Under the pieces are notes generated by a model, which did not search any database, had not been told where the DNA came from, and worked only from the letters and a program-made list of their open reading frames with translations. Source: UBA2136 sp047635695 (GTDB lineage: Bacteria; Pseudomonadota; Alphaproteobacteria; UBA2136). Taken from it: a DNA stretch of 64,000 nucleotides. Below are positions 44,264-53,190 of the stretch, piece by piece (the first letter of the stretch is position 1; each line of letters starts with the position of its first letter). Location of the stretch: assembly GCA_047635695.1 (NCBI GenBank), contig JBLILN010000009.1:1-64000 (forward strand), in the 5' to 3' direction. The translations under genes were made by a program, and so were the position numbers.

Positions 44264-44308
44264 CGGGTTTGTTATGTCTTGAGTAAGGATGGGATTAAGA
44301 ACCTTCAA
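44197..44308 (+). repeat. Right copy of ~112 bp imperfect direct repeat
   Basis: It matches 35684-35795: ACCATTTTATAAAAA, a CCGTCATTTTGACGG terminator core, and TATGTCTTGAGTA are shared in the same order with small indels. The tRNA body is not repeated here; only ACCA remains. It defines the right boundary of the inferred island. Confidence 0.75.
44246..44274 (+). terminator. Terminator at the end of the stress cassette
   Basis: Near-perfect stem AACAAACCCGTCA/TGACGGGTTTGTT with a TTT loop. It is followed by ATGTCTTGAG, the recurring flank. Confidence 0.75.
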
Positions 44309-44436
44309 AAGGTAAAGCCTTTTTATAGAGGTTTGATTAAAAGCGCACGAGCATCAAGCTCAACTCTCAATTATTTCAAAATAAAACAAACATCGTTATA
44401 AAACCCTGTTTAGTGCTTTTGAGTGAGCGTATTCTC

Positions 44437-44465
44437 TTGACATAAACTGTATACGCATGTAAATA
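44437..44465 (+). promoter_or_regulatory. Putative sigma-70 promoter of ankyrin gene
   Basis: TTGACA at 44437-44442, a 17 bp spacer, TAAATA at 44460-44465, 76 bp before the ATG. Confidence 0.55.
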
Positions 44466-44541
44466 TGTTAATATAATAAACACATTTTATTACTTTTCTA
44501 ATTTAAGGCAGTCGCCTTTATTACCTACTAGGAGGTCTACT

Positions 44542-45501
44542 ATGACCCATACATTTAAAGAATTAAAAGCTGTTATCGCTAATTGTTCAACAGACGTTAT
44601 TGATTCTTCAGCTCATGTTGACCTTCAACGTTATCGGGTTGTTTTGTTTAAACTCATTGATGACGAGGACTTAGGAAATATTAAAAATTTTGTAGCATGC
44701 CCTCAAATCTCAGAAATTATAAATTTACAAGATTCAGACGGCTACACCTCTTTAATTTATTGTATGAATAAAATAAATAAGGTACGTGCTGAAATTTTGA
44801 AAGTTCTACTAAAAGTCCCATGTATTGATGTGAACCTCTTTACAGATCGTAAATGCACAGCTTTTAAGATGGCTTGCCACCGGTGTTACGATCGTAAAAT
44901 TGATATTCAAGTAAAACGTCGAATTATTAACATTTTTTTAGCTGATAATCGTATAGATATTAACCACTTTAGTTCTAATGATGATGGTGATGCGCAGTTT
45001 AGCAACGGTGTTTTGATACTGCATACGAATTTTGTAGAAGAAACTAAAATTGCTATAAAACGTGGTTGTAATGCTAAAGTCCTTGGTAATTTATTAAAGT
45101 ATTATAGTAATGATAATATTGAAATGGTGAAATTATTGTTACCGCATCAAGAAATTGAAGATAACTTTATATTACAAGCTATGGAAAAGGCTTGTATGAG
45201 TGGTAACCATGAAATTATTGAGCTAGTACTGACGGAGCTACAACGAAGAAATTTAGATATAAATTATTTTGGTGAAGAAGAGGCTACATTCTTATTGTGT
45301 TTAACTTGTGCTGAGGCTGAAATTAAAACATTTAAACTTCTTTTAGCTGTTGATGGTATTGCGGTGGATACTGAAACTAAATATGGATACACGGTTATTA
45401 GAAGTGCTGATGAATATGGGTTAACCGATGTCGTTAAATTACTTCTTCAACACAGCACTAAAAATAATTTGTGGATGAATCTCAAGTATCAATTTAAATA
45501 A
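44542..45501 (+). CDS. Ankyrin-repeat-like protein
   Basis: A 319-residue protein with degenerate ankyrin repeats. Examples are DSDGYTSLIYCMNKI, KCTAFKMACHRC, and a final unit ending TKYGYTVIRSADEYGLTDVVKLLLQHS, with intervening I-x-x-L-L helices. It has no signal peptide or membrane segment. Ankyrin proteins bind other proteins, and in host-associated bacteria they can be effectors, although that is not shown here. It has an AGGAGG ribosome site, its own promoter candidate and terminator. It lies just outside the island's right repeat. Confidence 0.75.
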   Translation: MTHTFKELKAVIANCSTDVIDSSAHVDLQRYRVVLFKLIDDEDLGNIKNFVACPQISEIINLQDSDGYTSLIYCMNKINKVRAEILKVLLKVPCIDVNLFTDRKCTAFKMACHRCYDRKIDIQVKRRIINIFLADNRIDINHFSSNDDGDAQFSNGVLILHTNFVEETKIAIKRGCNAKVLGNLLKYYSNDNIEMVKLLLPHQEIEDNFILQAMEKACMSGNHEIIELVLTELQRRNLDINYFGEEEATFLLCLTCAEAEIKTFKLLLAVDGIAVDTETKYGYTVIRSADEYGLTDVVKLLLQHSTKNNLWMNLKYQFK

Positions 45502-45524
45502 AAGTAACACTTAGTCATATATCG

Positions 45525-45553
45525 TAAAAAGCACCCCTCGGGGTGCTTTTTTT
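45525..45553 (+). terminator. Terminator after ankyrin gene
   Basis: Stem AAAGCACCCC/GGGGTGCTTT with a TC loop and a T7 tract followed by ATGTCTA. Confidence 0.85.
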
Positions 45554-45663
45554 ATGTCTACCTTATATTTATGGCCTCATTTTAGTTATTTAAAAATTGC
45601 TTTATGGTTAGTTTAATCGTACAAAAATAAAACTATTTATTTAAATTGTCATAGGCGTACTTA

Positions 45664-46155
45664 ATGAACAAAAAATATATATTTGAAGCTTTTCTGCAAA
45701 AAAACACAAGGGCGATGGCTGTTGTAGAAACGGCTATTCAGGAATCGCAATATGCGGCAAATGAGCACAAAGGCTCCATGGAATCACAGTATGACTCTAC
45801 CAAGGAAGAGGCGCAAATGATGGTCATGGCTCAAAGCAAACGTAAAGCTGTTTTACTTGAAAACCAAATTTTGCTTCAAAAAATATTAGACAATCACACC
45901 TTACTTAACGTGGCACACAACAAAATTCAAATAGCATCTATTTTTACATTGATGAATGATAACGATAACGCGTCAACTTATATCATTTCCCCTATCTTGG
46001 GTGGTGAATCCTTAGAAGTTGAAGGGCAGGTAGTAACGGCGCTCTCGCCAACTTCTCCACTGGGTATACGCGTGATGCACAAAGAATGTGATGATGACAT
46101 TACCTGGAATATCCAAGGTGTTGATAAGCAGTATTATATTTCTAGCGTTTGTTAA
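45664..46155 (+). CDS. GreA/GreB-like protein without clear coiled-coil tip
   Basis: A 163-residue protein. The middle part SMESQYDSTKEEAQMMVMAQ followed by KRKAVLLENQILLQKIL resembles the small GreAB-C-like family (pattern KYDTRxxEASYLAxxQ). A C-terminal beta region, ILGGESLEVEGQVVTALSPTSPLG, matches the FKBP-like part of Gre factors. Such proteins may bind the RNA polymerase secondary channel, but the activity is unproven. The gene stands alone between the ankyrin gene and glnA. Confidence 0.55.
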   Translation: MNKKYIFEAFLQKNTRAMAVVETAIQESQYAANEHKGSMESQYDSTKEEAQMMVMAQSKRKAVLLENQILLQKILDNHTLLNVAHNKIQIASIFTLMNDNDNASTYIISPILGGESLEVEGQVVTALSPTSPLGIRVMHKECDDDITWNIQGVDKQYYISSVC

Positions 46156-46251
46156 TGCGTTTAGAATATAAACACCCTATGCCAACAAAAAACCTACCAA
46201 AACAGTTTGAATAAAACAACGGTTTTGATAGGCGTTAAAAGGCAATTTTAC

Positions 46252-47664
46252 CTAGATAGAATAATACATTTCAAATTCAACAGGGGAAGGGGTGCGTTCT
46301 AACTTCATCACATCTTCGAGGCGCATTTTAATGTAAGCGTCAATCAGGTCGTCACTGAAAACGTCGCCAGCAGTTAAGAATTCACGGTTTTTATCAAGCT
46401 CGCTTAATGCTTCACGCAATGAGCCACAAACTTGCGGTAATTTTGCGAGTTCTTTTTCATCAAGGTCGTAAAGATTATTTCCCATCGCTTTACCAGGATC
46501 AATTTTGTTCTTGATACCGTCAAGGCCAGCCATTAGCATTGCTGCGAAGGCCATATAGCTGTTGGCACCACAGTCAGGGTAACGCACTTCAATACGCTTT
46601 GAATTAGCACCATGTGAAGCTGGGATACGGATAGCCGCACTGCGGTTACGTGCAGCGTAAGCGAGGATAACAGGCGCTTCATAACCAGGGACAAGGCGCT
46701 TGTAGCTGTTTGTAAGGGGGTTGGTAAAGGCGTTTAAGGCTTTTGAATGCTTAATAATACCACCAATATACCATAGCGCTTCGTTTGAAAGCCCTGCATA
46801 TTCGTTGCCTGCAAACAAGGGTTTATCTTGCTTCCAAAGTGACTGATGCACGTGCATACCATTACCATTGTCGCCGCCGATAGGTTTCGGCATAAATGTT
46901 GCTGTTTGTCCGTAAAGGTCGGCCACGTTTTGTACCACATATTTATACATATGCACATGGTCACCCATGGTCACCGCCGTGTTGGCATCCATACCACTTT
47001 CACATTGGCCAGCAGTGGCAACTTCTGGGTGGTGTAGGCGCATGTCGATGCCCATTTTACCAAGTGTATCCACCATTTCACTACGCATATCTTGAAAGCG
47101 GTCCACAGGGGCAAGTTTAAAGTAACCACCTTTTTGTGGCGCAATATGACCTGTGTTGCCTTGTTCTGCAACGTCGCCAGTACTCCATGAAGCATGTGCC
47201 GCGTCGATAGAATAAAAGCTTTCACCAAGGCTTGTGCCGTAGGTGACATTATCGAAGACAAAAAATTCAAGCTCGGGGCCAAAGACAGCCTTATCGGCAA
47301 TGCCTGTATTTTTTAAATGTTGTTCCACACGGGCGGCAAGGCCACGTGGGCAACGGTTGTAAATTTCACCCGTATTGGCCGAGATAATATCGCAGGCGAG
47401 TACGAGGGTTGGGTGGCTTGTGAAGGGGTCAATAAAGGCACTGTTTGCGTCAGGGCGGTAAAACATGTCTGAGTCATTAATTTCGCACCAGCCATCAACA
47501 GACGAACCATCAAAACCAAGGCCCTCTGTAAAAGTATCCTCTTCTAGCATACGTACGGTTGTGGTGATGTGGTGCCAACGGCCTTTGAGGTCACTAAAAC
47601 GAAAGTCGATAAAGCGGATGTCGTTTTCTGTAATGATCTTAAATACGTCTGCGGGTGTTTTCAT
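46252..47664 (-). CDS. glnA: Glutamine synthetase, type I
   Basis: A 470-residue GSI-beta enzyme. Motifs are FDGSSVDGW, the PEVATAGQCE metal region, KPIGGDNGNGMHVHQS, NPLTNSYKRLVPGYEAP (ATP region) and RIPASHGANSKRIEVRYPDC. The adenylylation Tyr lies in NNLYDLDEKE. It fixes ammonia onto glutamate. glnB, often upstream in alphaproteobacteria, is absent. The gene is monocistronic here. Confidence 0.98.
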   Translation of the reverse strand: MKTPADVFKIITENDIRFIDFRFSDLKGRWHHITTTVRMLEEDTFTEGLGFDGSSVDGWCEINDSDMFYRPDANSAFIDPFTSHPTLVLACDIISANTGEIYNRCPRGLAARVEQHLKNTGIADKAVFGPELEFFVFDNVTYGTSLGESFYSIDAAHASWSTGDVAEQGNTGHIAPQKGGYFKLAPVDRFQDMRSEMVDTLGKMGIDMRLHHPEVATAGQCESGMDANTAVTMGDHVHMYKYVVQNVADLYGQTATFMPKPIGGDNGNGMHVHQSLWKQDKPLFAGNEYAGLSNEALWYIGGIIKHSKALNAFTNPLTNSYKRLVPGYEAPVILAYAARNRSAAIRIPASHGANSKRIEVRYPDCGANSYMAFAAMLMAGLDGIKNKIDPGKAMGNNLYDLDEKELAKLPQVCGSLREALSELDKNREFLTAGDVFSDDLIDAYIKMRLEDVMKLERTPSPVEFEMYYSI

Positions 47665-47836
47665 ATATTGTAACTCCTAAGGGTGTATGTTTTTATTTTT
47701 ACCATAAAATATTATCATATATTCACACCTTTTGTAAGAGGGTTTTAACCATTTTGACCTATGTTCTCAAGCGTTTGAATTACGTGGTGATTAAAATGTA
47801 CTACTACTTTATTTTAAAATTTTTTATATTAATCAC

Positions 47837-47867
47837 TTGAAAATATACGGCTACATAGCCATATAAT
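47837..47867 (+). promoter_or_regulatory. Promoter with palindrome in the spacer, DUF465 gene
   Basis: TTGAAA at 47837 and TATAAT at 47862-47867 with a 19 bp spacer. The spacer contains the palindrome GGCTACATAGCC (47849-47860), extended by TATA on each side. The position suits a repressor operator. Confidence 0.45.
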
Positions 47868-47911
47868 ATAAGGTAAATGAATTCATAAACGAAATACGAA
47901 AGGTTGCATCT

Positions 47912-48115
47912 ATGGGAATTAATCACGCAATAAACGACGAGCTTTTAAGAGGTAATGGACGCTACAGAAAGCTACATGACCAGCATTTAGAACTGAAGTC
48001 TGAAATTCATGAAGCCAAAGCATCTCCCTCGGTTGACGTCACGAAAATCACGCTGTTAAAGCGAAAAAAATTACGACTGGCGGATGAAATGTTTACATTA
48101 GCCAATCGCCAGTAA
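47912..48115 (+). CDS. DUF465 (YdcH-like) small protein
   Basis: A 67-residue helical protein. RYRKLHDQHLELKSEIHEAKASPSVDVTKITLLKRKKLRLADEM is the DUF465 core, a two-helix coiled coil common in alphaproteobacteria. Function is unknown. An AAAGG ribosome site stands before ATG. Its last codons form the first of three ~25 bp direct repeats, so the C-terminus may have been changed by the repeat. Confidence 0.85.
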   Translation: MGINHAINDELLRGNGRYRKLHDQHLELKSEIHEAKASPSVDVTKITLLKRKKLRLADEMFTLANRQ

Positions 48116-48191
48116 GGCAAATGACAAATAGTCATTAGCCAATCGCCAGTGAGGCAAATAACACAAGTTAGCCAATTGGCCAGTAAGGCAA
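48098..48191 (+). repeat. Three direct repeats of ~24 bp after DUF465 gene
   Basis: Copies at 48098-48121, 48135-48159 and 48168-48191 share TTAGCCAATCGCCAGTAAGG with one or two changes. Spacers are 13 and 8 bp. The first copy covers the last codons and stop of the DUF465 gene. Confidence 0.8.
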
Positions 48192-48205
48192 TATATATTA
48201 AACAC

Positions 48206-48235
48206 AAAAAAAAGCCCTCTTTGGAGGGCTTTTTA
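48206..48235. terminator. Terminator between DUF465 and LysE genes
   Basis: Stem AAAGCCCTC/GAGGGCTTT with a TTTG loop and T-runs on both strands. It lies between converging genes. Confidence 0.8.
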
Positions 48236-48242
48236 ACGATCG

Positions 48243-48908
48243 TTAAACGGTTGTGGTGTAAATTATAAATAATCCAGCTGTAATGAAACCAACAGAAAAC
48301 ACACGTAAAACCGTGGGTATAAAGCGGGCAAAAAAGTGGGAGTTGGCAATAATAATAAAGACAGACCACATAAGCCATGTACCTAAAAAGAGCGGCAATG
48401 TAAATTCTATAAAAATGTGAACCTTGTTTAGATCAAACGTCAATTCTTGGACAATAAAACATACAAAAATGTAAGTCACCCAAATAGCCGGGTTAAGCAC
48501 ACTGGCAATAAATGTTTTAAAATAAAAATATAAATTACTTTCCTGCTCTTTTTTAGAAATACGTTGGCGCTTGGTATTTATCTTTTTCATCAAAAAATAT
48601 AAACCGAAGGCCACCAACATAACAGCAATGCTTATATTAATTAAATTCATATTTCCAGCAATAACATGACTAAAAAATGTAAAGAAAAACATAACAGAAA
48701 AAGCGCAAATTGCATTACTAAAGGATGCGGTAAAAGCAATGAGAAGGCCGTGTTTTTTACCATGCATACTTGTTTGTTCCAAGGCTATAATATTCCAAGG
48801 GCCAACGGGCAGGGCCGTCACCAACCCTAAAATAAATACTTGTAAAAAAAGTGATTCAATACCAGACGCGGTAATGAAGTTTTGCACGAATGCTAAAATT
48901 TGTTCCAT
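48243..48908 (-). CDS. LysE/RhtB-family amino acid exporter
   Basis: A 221-residue membrane protein with about six hydrophobic segments. The conserved LysE motif near the start is ALPVGPWNIIALEQTSMHGKKHG, followed by AFTASFSNAICAF. LNPAIWVTYIFVCF matches the NPK/NP loop of the family. It probably exports an amino acid or related molecule. The start codon is ATG 48908, preceded by GAGGTTC. Confidence 0.82.
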   Translation of the reverse strand: MEQILAFVQNFITASGIESLFLQVFILGLVTALPVGPWNIIALEQTSMHGKKHGLLIAFTASFSNAICAFSVMFFFTFFSHVIAGNMNLINISIAVMLVAFGLYFLMKKINTKRQRISKKEQESNLYFYFKTFIASVLNPAIWVTYIFVCFIVQELTFDLNKVHIFIEFTLPLFLGTWLMWSVFIIIANSHFFARFIPTVLRVFSVGFITAGLFIIYTTTV

Positions 48909-49155
48909 GAGTGAACCTCAAAGTTAAGACAGCCTGTTCAGCTGTGAGAAAAGGAATTGTAAGTATAATATGGCCGCAGTATGTGGCGTATACATATTAT
49001 ATGCAAGTTTAAAAGGCCTGTTTGCTTGTTAGTTATTGATTTGTTGTACACAATGCCCTATAACTTGTAATAGAAGTAATACCTAAACGTTTACCAGCAA
49101 CTGCTGATAAAATTATATTTTGCACATTCCGTGCTTATTACATGAGGATATTCCC

Positions 49156-49674
49156 ATGAAAAAATTACTAACTTTCGCCCTAGTTGCAATGCTTTCTTTG
49201 ACTTCAGTAGCAGAGGAATTTCAAGTACCAAGTCAAGAAGTACAAAATCAGTGTCTAACTTCTCTAGTCGAAGCTTTTGATCCCGCCTTTGATAGCCTTA
49301 TGACCTATCTCAAAACTAATTCTGCTGGTGACAAAAGCTATAAGGAACTATACGATGACATGCTTCAATCACGTATGCCTGAAGTGCATTACCTCCTATT
49401 AGTAACCCATGTTAAATGGTCACGTTTGGCAAATGCAGTAGCAGGCTATACCTGTGCACTTACAGGTGGTGATATGGAGGCTGAATATATTGTTGCTGAT
49501 AATTTACCCGCACATATAAAGGAATTTTTTGATATTTATTCGAGATATTTCACTGAAGATGCTAAAAAATTAACTGCACGCGGTGCGGTGGATGTTTACA
49601 TCCGCTCTTTAAAAGGCTTTCAAGTAGCCTTTGACGCTTACATAGCAAAAACATATCCGCAACCTGCGGAATAG
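49156..49674 (+). CDS. Exported protein of unknown function
   Basis: A 172-residue protein. Residues 1-19 (MKKLLTFALVAMLSLTSVA) form a clear signal peptide. The mature part has two Cys residues (QNQCLTSLVEAFDP and GYTCALTGGD) that could form a disulfide, and is otherwise helical. The ATG at 49156 is chosen because GAGGAT lies before it. No family recognised. It stands alone between lysE and rnr with its own terminator. Confidence 0.65.
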   Translation: MKKLLTFALVAMLSLTSVAEEFQVPSQEVQNQCLTSLVEAFDPAFDSLMTYLKTNSAGDKSYKELYDDMLQSRMPEVHYLLLVTHVKWSRLANAVAGYTCALTGGDMEAEYIVADNLPAHIKEFFDIYSRYFTEDAKKLTARGAVDVYIRSLKGFQVAFDAYIAKTYPQPAE

Positions 49675-49686
49675 GTTTTTATATCG

Positions 49687-49717
49687 AAAAAAGCCCCTTT
49701 AGGAGGGCTTTTTTTTT
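49687..49717 (+). terminator. Terminator after exported protein gene
   Basis: A-run, stem AGCCC/GGGCT around CTTTAGGA, T-tract and GTGTCTTAA flank. Confidence 0.75.
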
Positions 49718-49870
49718 GTGTCTTAATAACAAACCCCGCCCATCAAAGTTATTTATAATTAAAAAATAACACTCATGTAATTAAAAGGTACATGTACCCA
49801 ACCGAAAAGCGCCCGCTATAAAAGCAAGGCGCTTATTGGATAATTATGGTCAAGTTGACCGAGCTTGCGC

Positions 49871-52186
49871 TTATTTACTTGAACGTTTAGGCACACGCTT
49901 TTTATCGAATTTTTTCTCGTAACTTTTATCGTCACGGCGCGGGGGCTTACCGCCACGTTTTCCACCACGCGGTGGGCGACGTGAAAGCTTTGCCGCATCT
50001 TCACTTGTCATACCTTTTGGCGCAAAAGTTATACGGCCTGTTACGGCGTCACTTTCAATTAATGCAACATCAATGTTGCCACCAATTTTGTACGACGTCC
50101 CATTTTTACGTCCCTTAAGGGTAATGGTTTTTTCGTCAAAAATGTAATGGTCATCATTCATGAAACGGTAAGGTAACATACCTTCTGCTGCACCGTCGTC
50201 AACGGCAACAAACATACCAAACTTGGTCAAACCTGTAATGCGGGCAACAAACTCTTTGTCGATAAAGTCAATGTAGTAACGTACGCTTAAGCGGTCTTTT
50301 ACTTCCCACTCTGCTTTTTGTGAGCGACGCTCTGTAATGCACAAATGGTCAGCTGTGTTCACCAAATGTGATGGTGAAGGAATTTCAGCATGGCCGCTAA
50401 GCTTCAAATTGCTAATCAGGCTACGGTGAACGATTAAATCACTGTAACGGCGAATAGGTGAGGTGAAGTGTGCATAGCGTTCTAGGGCTAAGCCAAAGTG
50501 GCCTACATTTTGAGGGTCGTAACGGGCTTGTTCGAGGCTACGCAGTACCGTCATATATAGTGCGTCTTTGTGTTCGTCACGGGCATTGTTTAGTGTACGT
50601 TGAATAGCCAGTGGTGTAATACCGTCAGCCAATGATAGGTTAAGACCAAAGTCTTTCAAGGCTGCGGCTAAAGCTTCTACTTTAACTTCGCCTGGCTCAG
50701 GGTGAATACGGTAAAGGCAAGGTGCGCTTTTCGTTTCAAGTTGAGAGGCGGCGGCAACGTTTGCCAGTACCATCATTTCTTCAATGAGTTGGTGGCTTTC
50801 AAAGCGGCTGCGTTTTTCAATCGCTGTAATTTCACCGTCATCGTCCATACAAATAACCGTTTCAGGCACGTCAAGATCGAGCGCACCACGTTTGGATCTT
50901 ATTTGAAGTAAAGCTTTAAATGCTTGGTGTAATGGTTTGATAGTACTATACATTACTGGTTTAACAGTTTCAGGTACTTCACCGTTTAAGGCTTCTTGTA
51001 CTTGGTTATATGTTAACCTTGCATGGCTATGAATAACCGCGCGGGTAAAGTTATATTTCAGTAATTTACCATGTTCATTGATGTACATGTGCGCCACCAT
51101 AACAGGGCGATCTTCATGTGGACGTAGTGAACATAGGTCGTTTGAAAGTTCTTCTGGCAGCATTGGAATTACATGCCCAGGGAAGTAGGTTGAGTTACCA
51201 CGTGTGAAGGCTTCTTTATCAAGAATTGAACCCTCTTTAACGTAATGTGCAACGTCGGCAATGGCCACAATAATGTGGAAACCATTTTTGACCTTGTCGC
51301 TTTCCCAAGCTTCGGCCCATACTGCGTCATCAAAGTCTTTGGCGTCTTCACCGTCGATGGTCACAATAGGTATGTGGCGTAAGTCTTCACGCCCTTCAAG
51401 GTCTTTTGCGTTCACAGGTTTTAAATCTTTTGCAAACTGTGTCACATTTTCTGGGAATTGGTGCGGAATTTCGTGGTTACGAATGGCAATAGCCACTTCA
51501 GAACCTTTAATATCGCTGCTAATAACTTCAACAATTTCGACAGGTGTTGGGCCGTACTGAGGGCGTTTGCCTACTTTAGCTGTAACAACAGAACCGTCTT
51601 TGATTTGGCTGCCTTTTGGCAGGGAAGGGACAACAAAGTCAAGTTTTGAAAGCTCTTTTGAAAGGGCTATGAGTTTTGCAGGGCCGTCCACACGTTCACG
51701 GTACACACCCATAATGGTGGAATCGTCGTGTTTTTTTGCTGTTTTAACTTCTTTGGCCATAAATTCACCGTCATTCATTGGGTGAAGTTCGGCTGTAAGT
51801 GTATCACCAATAGTGGCTTTGCTATTGAGGTCTAAAACAATGAGTGGGTAGTCGGCTTTAAGGTTTTGGTTCACAGGTTCGCAAACCATTTCACCGTCGT
51901 CTGTTTTGCCAATAACGTTTAATTGAACGTTATCACGCATAGGGGCAACCTTAGCCGTTTCTTTAATTTCAGTGCCAGGTAGGCGGAATGTTTTAACTTT
52001 ATCGTTTTCGATAAGGCCATTCAATATCATTTCCTTAAGCATAAACTTCAAGTCCACGCGGGCTTCTTGGCCTTTTATGTGGAAGTTTTTAGCAATCTCA
52101 CGTTTAGAAGCGGCTTTACCGTCTAAAGTTTTAAGGAATGCAATGATTTCGTCTTGTGATGGTAGCTTTGCGGCTTTGTTCGCCAT
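49871..52186 (-). CDS. rnr: Ribonuclease R
   Basis: A 771-residue RNB-family exoribonuclease. Order: winged-helix N-terminus (about 1-65), cold-shock domains, the RNB catalytic domain with DGEDAKDFDDAVWAE (metal-binding Asp residues) and later FTSPIRRYSDLIVHR. Then an S1 domain (FVARITGLTKFGMFVAV), and a K/R-rich tail (about 745-771). It degrades structured RNA in the 3' to 5' direction. In many alphaproteobacteria rnr follows topA; here topA lies about 1.7 kb upstream on the same strand, separated by small orphan genes. Confidence 0.95.
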   Translation of the reverse strand: MANKAAKLPSQDEIIAFLKTLDGKAASKREIAKNFHIKGQEARVDLKFMLKEMILNGLIENDKVKTFRLPGTEIKETAKVAPMRDNVQLNVIGKTDDGEMVCEPVNQNLKADYPLIVLDLNSKATIGDTLTAELHPMNDGEFMAKEVKTAKKHDDSTIMGVYRERVDGPAKLIALSKELSKLDFVVPSLPKGSQIKDGSVVTAKVGKRPQYGPTPVEIVEVISSDIKGSEVAIAIRNHEIPHQFPENVTQFAKDLKPVNAKDLEGREDLRHIPIVTIDGEDAKDFDDAVWAEAWESDKVKNGFHIIVAIADVAHYVKEGSILDKEAFTRGNSTYFPGHVIPMLPEELSNDLCSLRPHEDRPVMVAHMYINEHGKLLKYNFTRAVIHSHARLTYNQVQEALNGEVPETVKPVMYSTIKPLHQAFKALLQIRSKRGALDLDVPETVICMDDDGEITAIEKRSRFESHQLIEEMMVLANVAAASQLETKSAPCLYRIHPEPGEVKVEALAAALKDFGLNLSLADGITPLAIQRTLNNARDEHKDALYMTVLRSLEQARYDPQNVGHFGLALERYAHFTSPIRRYSDLIVHRSLISNLKLSGHAEIPSPSHLVNTADHLCITERRSQKAEWEVKDRLSVRYYIDFIDKEFVARITGLTKFGMFVAVDDGAAEGMLPYRFMNDDHYIFDEKTITLKGRKNGTSYKIGGNIDVALIESDAVTGRITFAPKGMTSEDAAKLSRRPPRGGKRGGKPPRRDDKSYEKKFDKKRVPKRSSK

Positions 52187-52371
52187 ATAAAATAATCTCT
52201 CTTAATGTCTTTTTAATTGTGTCGTTCATCATACAAGCTATTGCTACTATTTACTAGTGCTATCTTTAAGGGGCAGGTGGCAACTTTATAGAGGTAGAAA
52301 CGCTTGATAAGTTACATAAAAATAATCATTTATAATATGAGCAAGACATAACACAGAAGAAAGATAGTAAA

Positions 52372-52611
52372 ATGAACAGTCATATAATTGCAGGTAATAG
52401 TGACGAAGCAAGGTTTATTGTTGAAACCATTGTAAACACAGAGGAAGATGCAGACCTTATTTTAGAATATCTTGAATTGAGCCACTTAACAGGTGACAAG
52501 CTGACAAGTTATTTTGAAGATAACTTCGCCGAAAGTGGTGATAATTATGAGGATGATATCCACATATTTTCAATGTCGGTTAAAGGGGCTGTGACGTCAC
52601 ATAGGTTATAA
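52372..52611 (+). CDS. Small acidic orphan protein
   Basis: A 79-residue acidic protein. The ribosome site is AGAAAGAT before ATG. It contains helix-like ADLILEYLELSHLTGDKLTSYF and a C-terminal strand IHIFSMSVKGAV. No domain recognised. Followed after 80 bp by another orphan gene. Composition is similar to the 79-residue protein at 21290, but no clear homology is visible. Confidence 0.5.
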   Translation: MNSHIIAGNSDEARFIVETIVNTEEDADLILEYLELSHLTGDKLTSYFEDNFAESGDNYEDDIHIFSMSVKGAVTSHRL

Positions 52612-52691
52612 GCTTTACATAAGGCTATATTTGGTATACATTTTGGCATAATAAATAATCTTTTATTCCTTTTTTTACCAAGGAGGCCTTT

Positions 52692-53174
52692 ATGGCTAAC
52701 TCATCAAAGGCGTTGATTAACGCTGAAATTACAAAACGTGAAAAAGTCATTCGTGACGTTAAAGACAAATATGCAAAGTCTCTCTTTTTTTGCGATACGC
52801 CTGTTTTAAATTGGTTTGTACCAGAAGAAGCAGATAGTGCCATTTATAATATGCGTTACCTTGAACGTCGTTTAAAAGCCATAAAATGGTTTATAGATCA
52901 TTACAAGTTAGATGACAGCAATATTATCAGTCAAATTTTTGACTGCGACGAAGGTAATGACATGGCTCTAAATCTTAAAAATGACTTTGCAACGTCAGAA
53001 CATGTAAAGCATTGTAGCAATGTTAGTATGAGCATTTACTGTGATAGCCAAGACTGGGGGCAAACTGAAAATTTAGATGTTTATGCTGAATTTGCGGCAG
53101 TGGCTTTAAAAAGTGCTATTTCTGCGGAAGTTGATAACAAACTTGGAAATATTACAATGGCAAGTTTCTTTTAA
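52692..53174 (+). CDS. Orphan protein
   Basis: A 160-residue protein with a strong AGGAGGCCTTT leader. The N-terminal helix is charged (AEITKREKVIRDVKDKYAK), followed by NWFVPEEADSAIYNMRYLERRLKAIKWFI and two Cys-containing strands (IFDCDEGND, SIYCDSQDWG). No family recognised. It is followed after 16 bp by a frameshifted gene, so the two probably form an operon with a shared terminator at 53565. Confidence 0.6.
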   Translation: MANSSKALINAEITKREKVIRDVKDKYAKSLFFCDTPVLNWFVPEEADSAIYNMRYLERRLKAIKWFIDHYKLDDSNIISQIFDCDEGNDMALNLKNDFATSEHVKHCSNVSMSIYCDSQDWGQTENLDVYAEFAAVALKSAISAEVDNKLGNITMASFF

Positions 53175-53190
53175 ACTTGAAGTACAAATT

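Noticed and set aside
35688..44541. Integrase or transposase gene for the island
   Set aside because: No tyrosine or serine recombinase motif was found in any frame in this region.
48098..48191. Possible CRISPR array (three repeats)
   Set aside because: Spacers are only 8 and 13 bp and there are no cas genes; the first unit lies inside a coding sequence.
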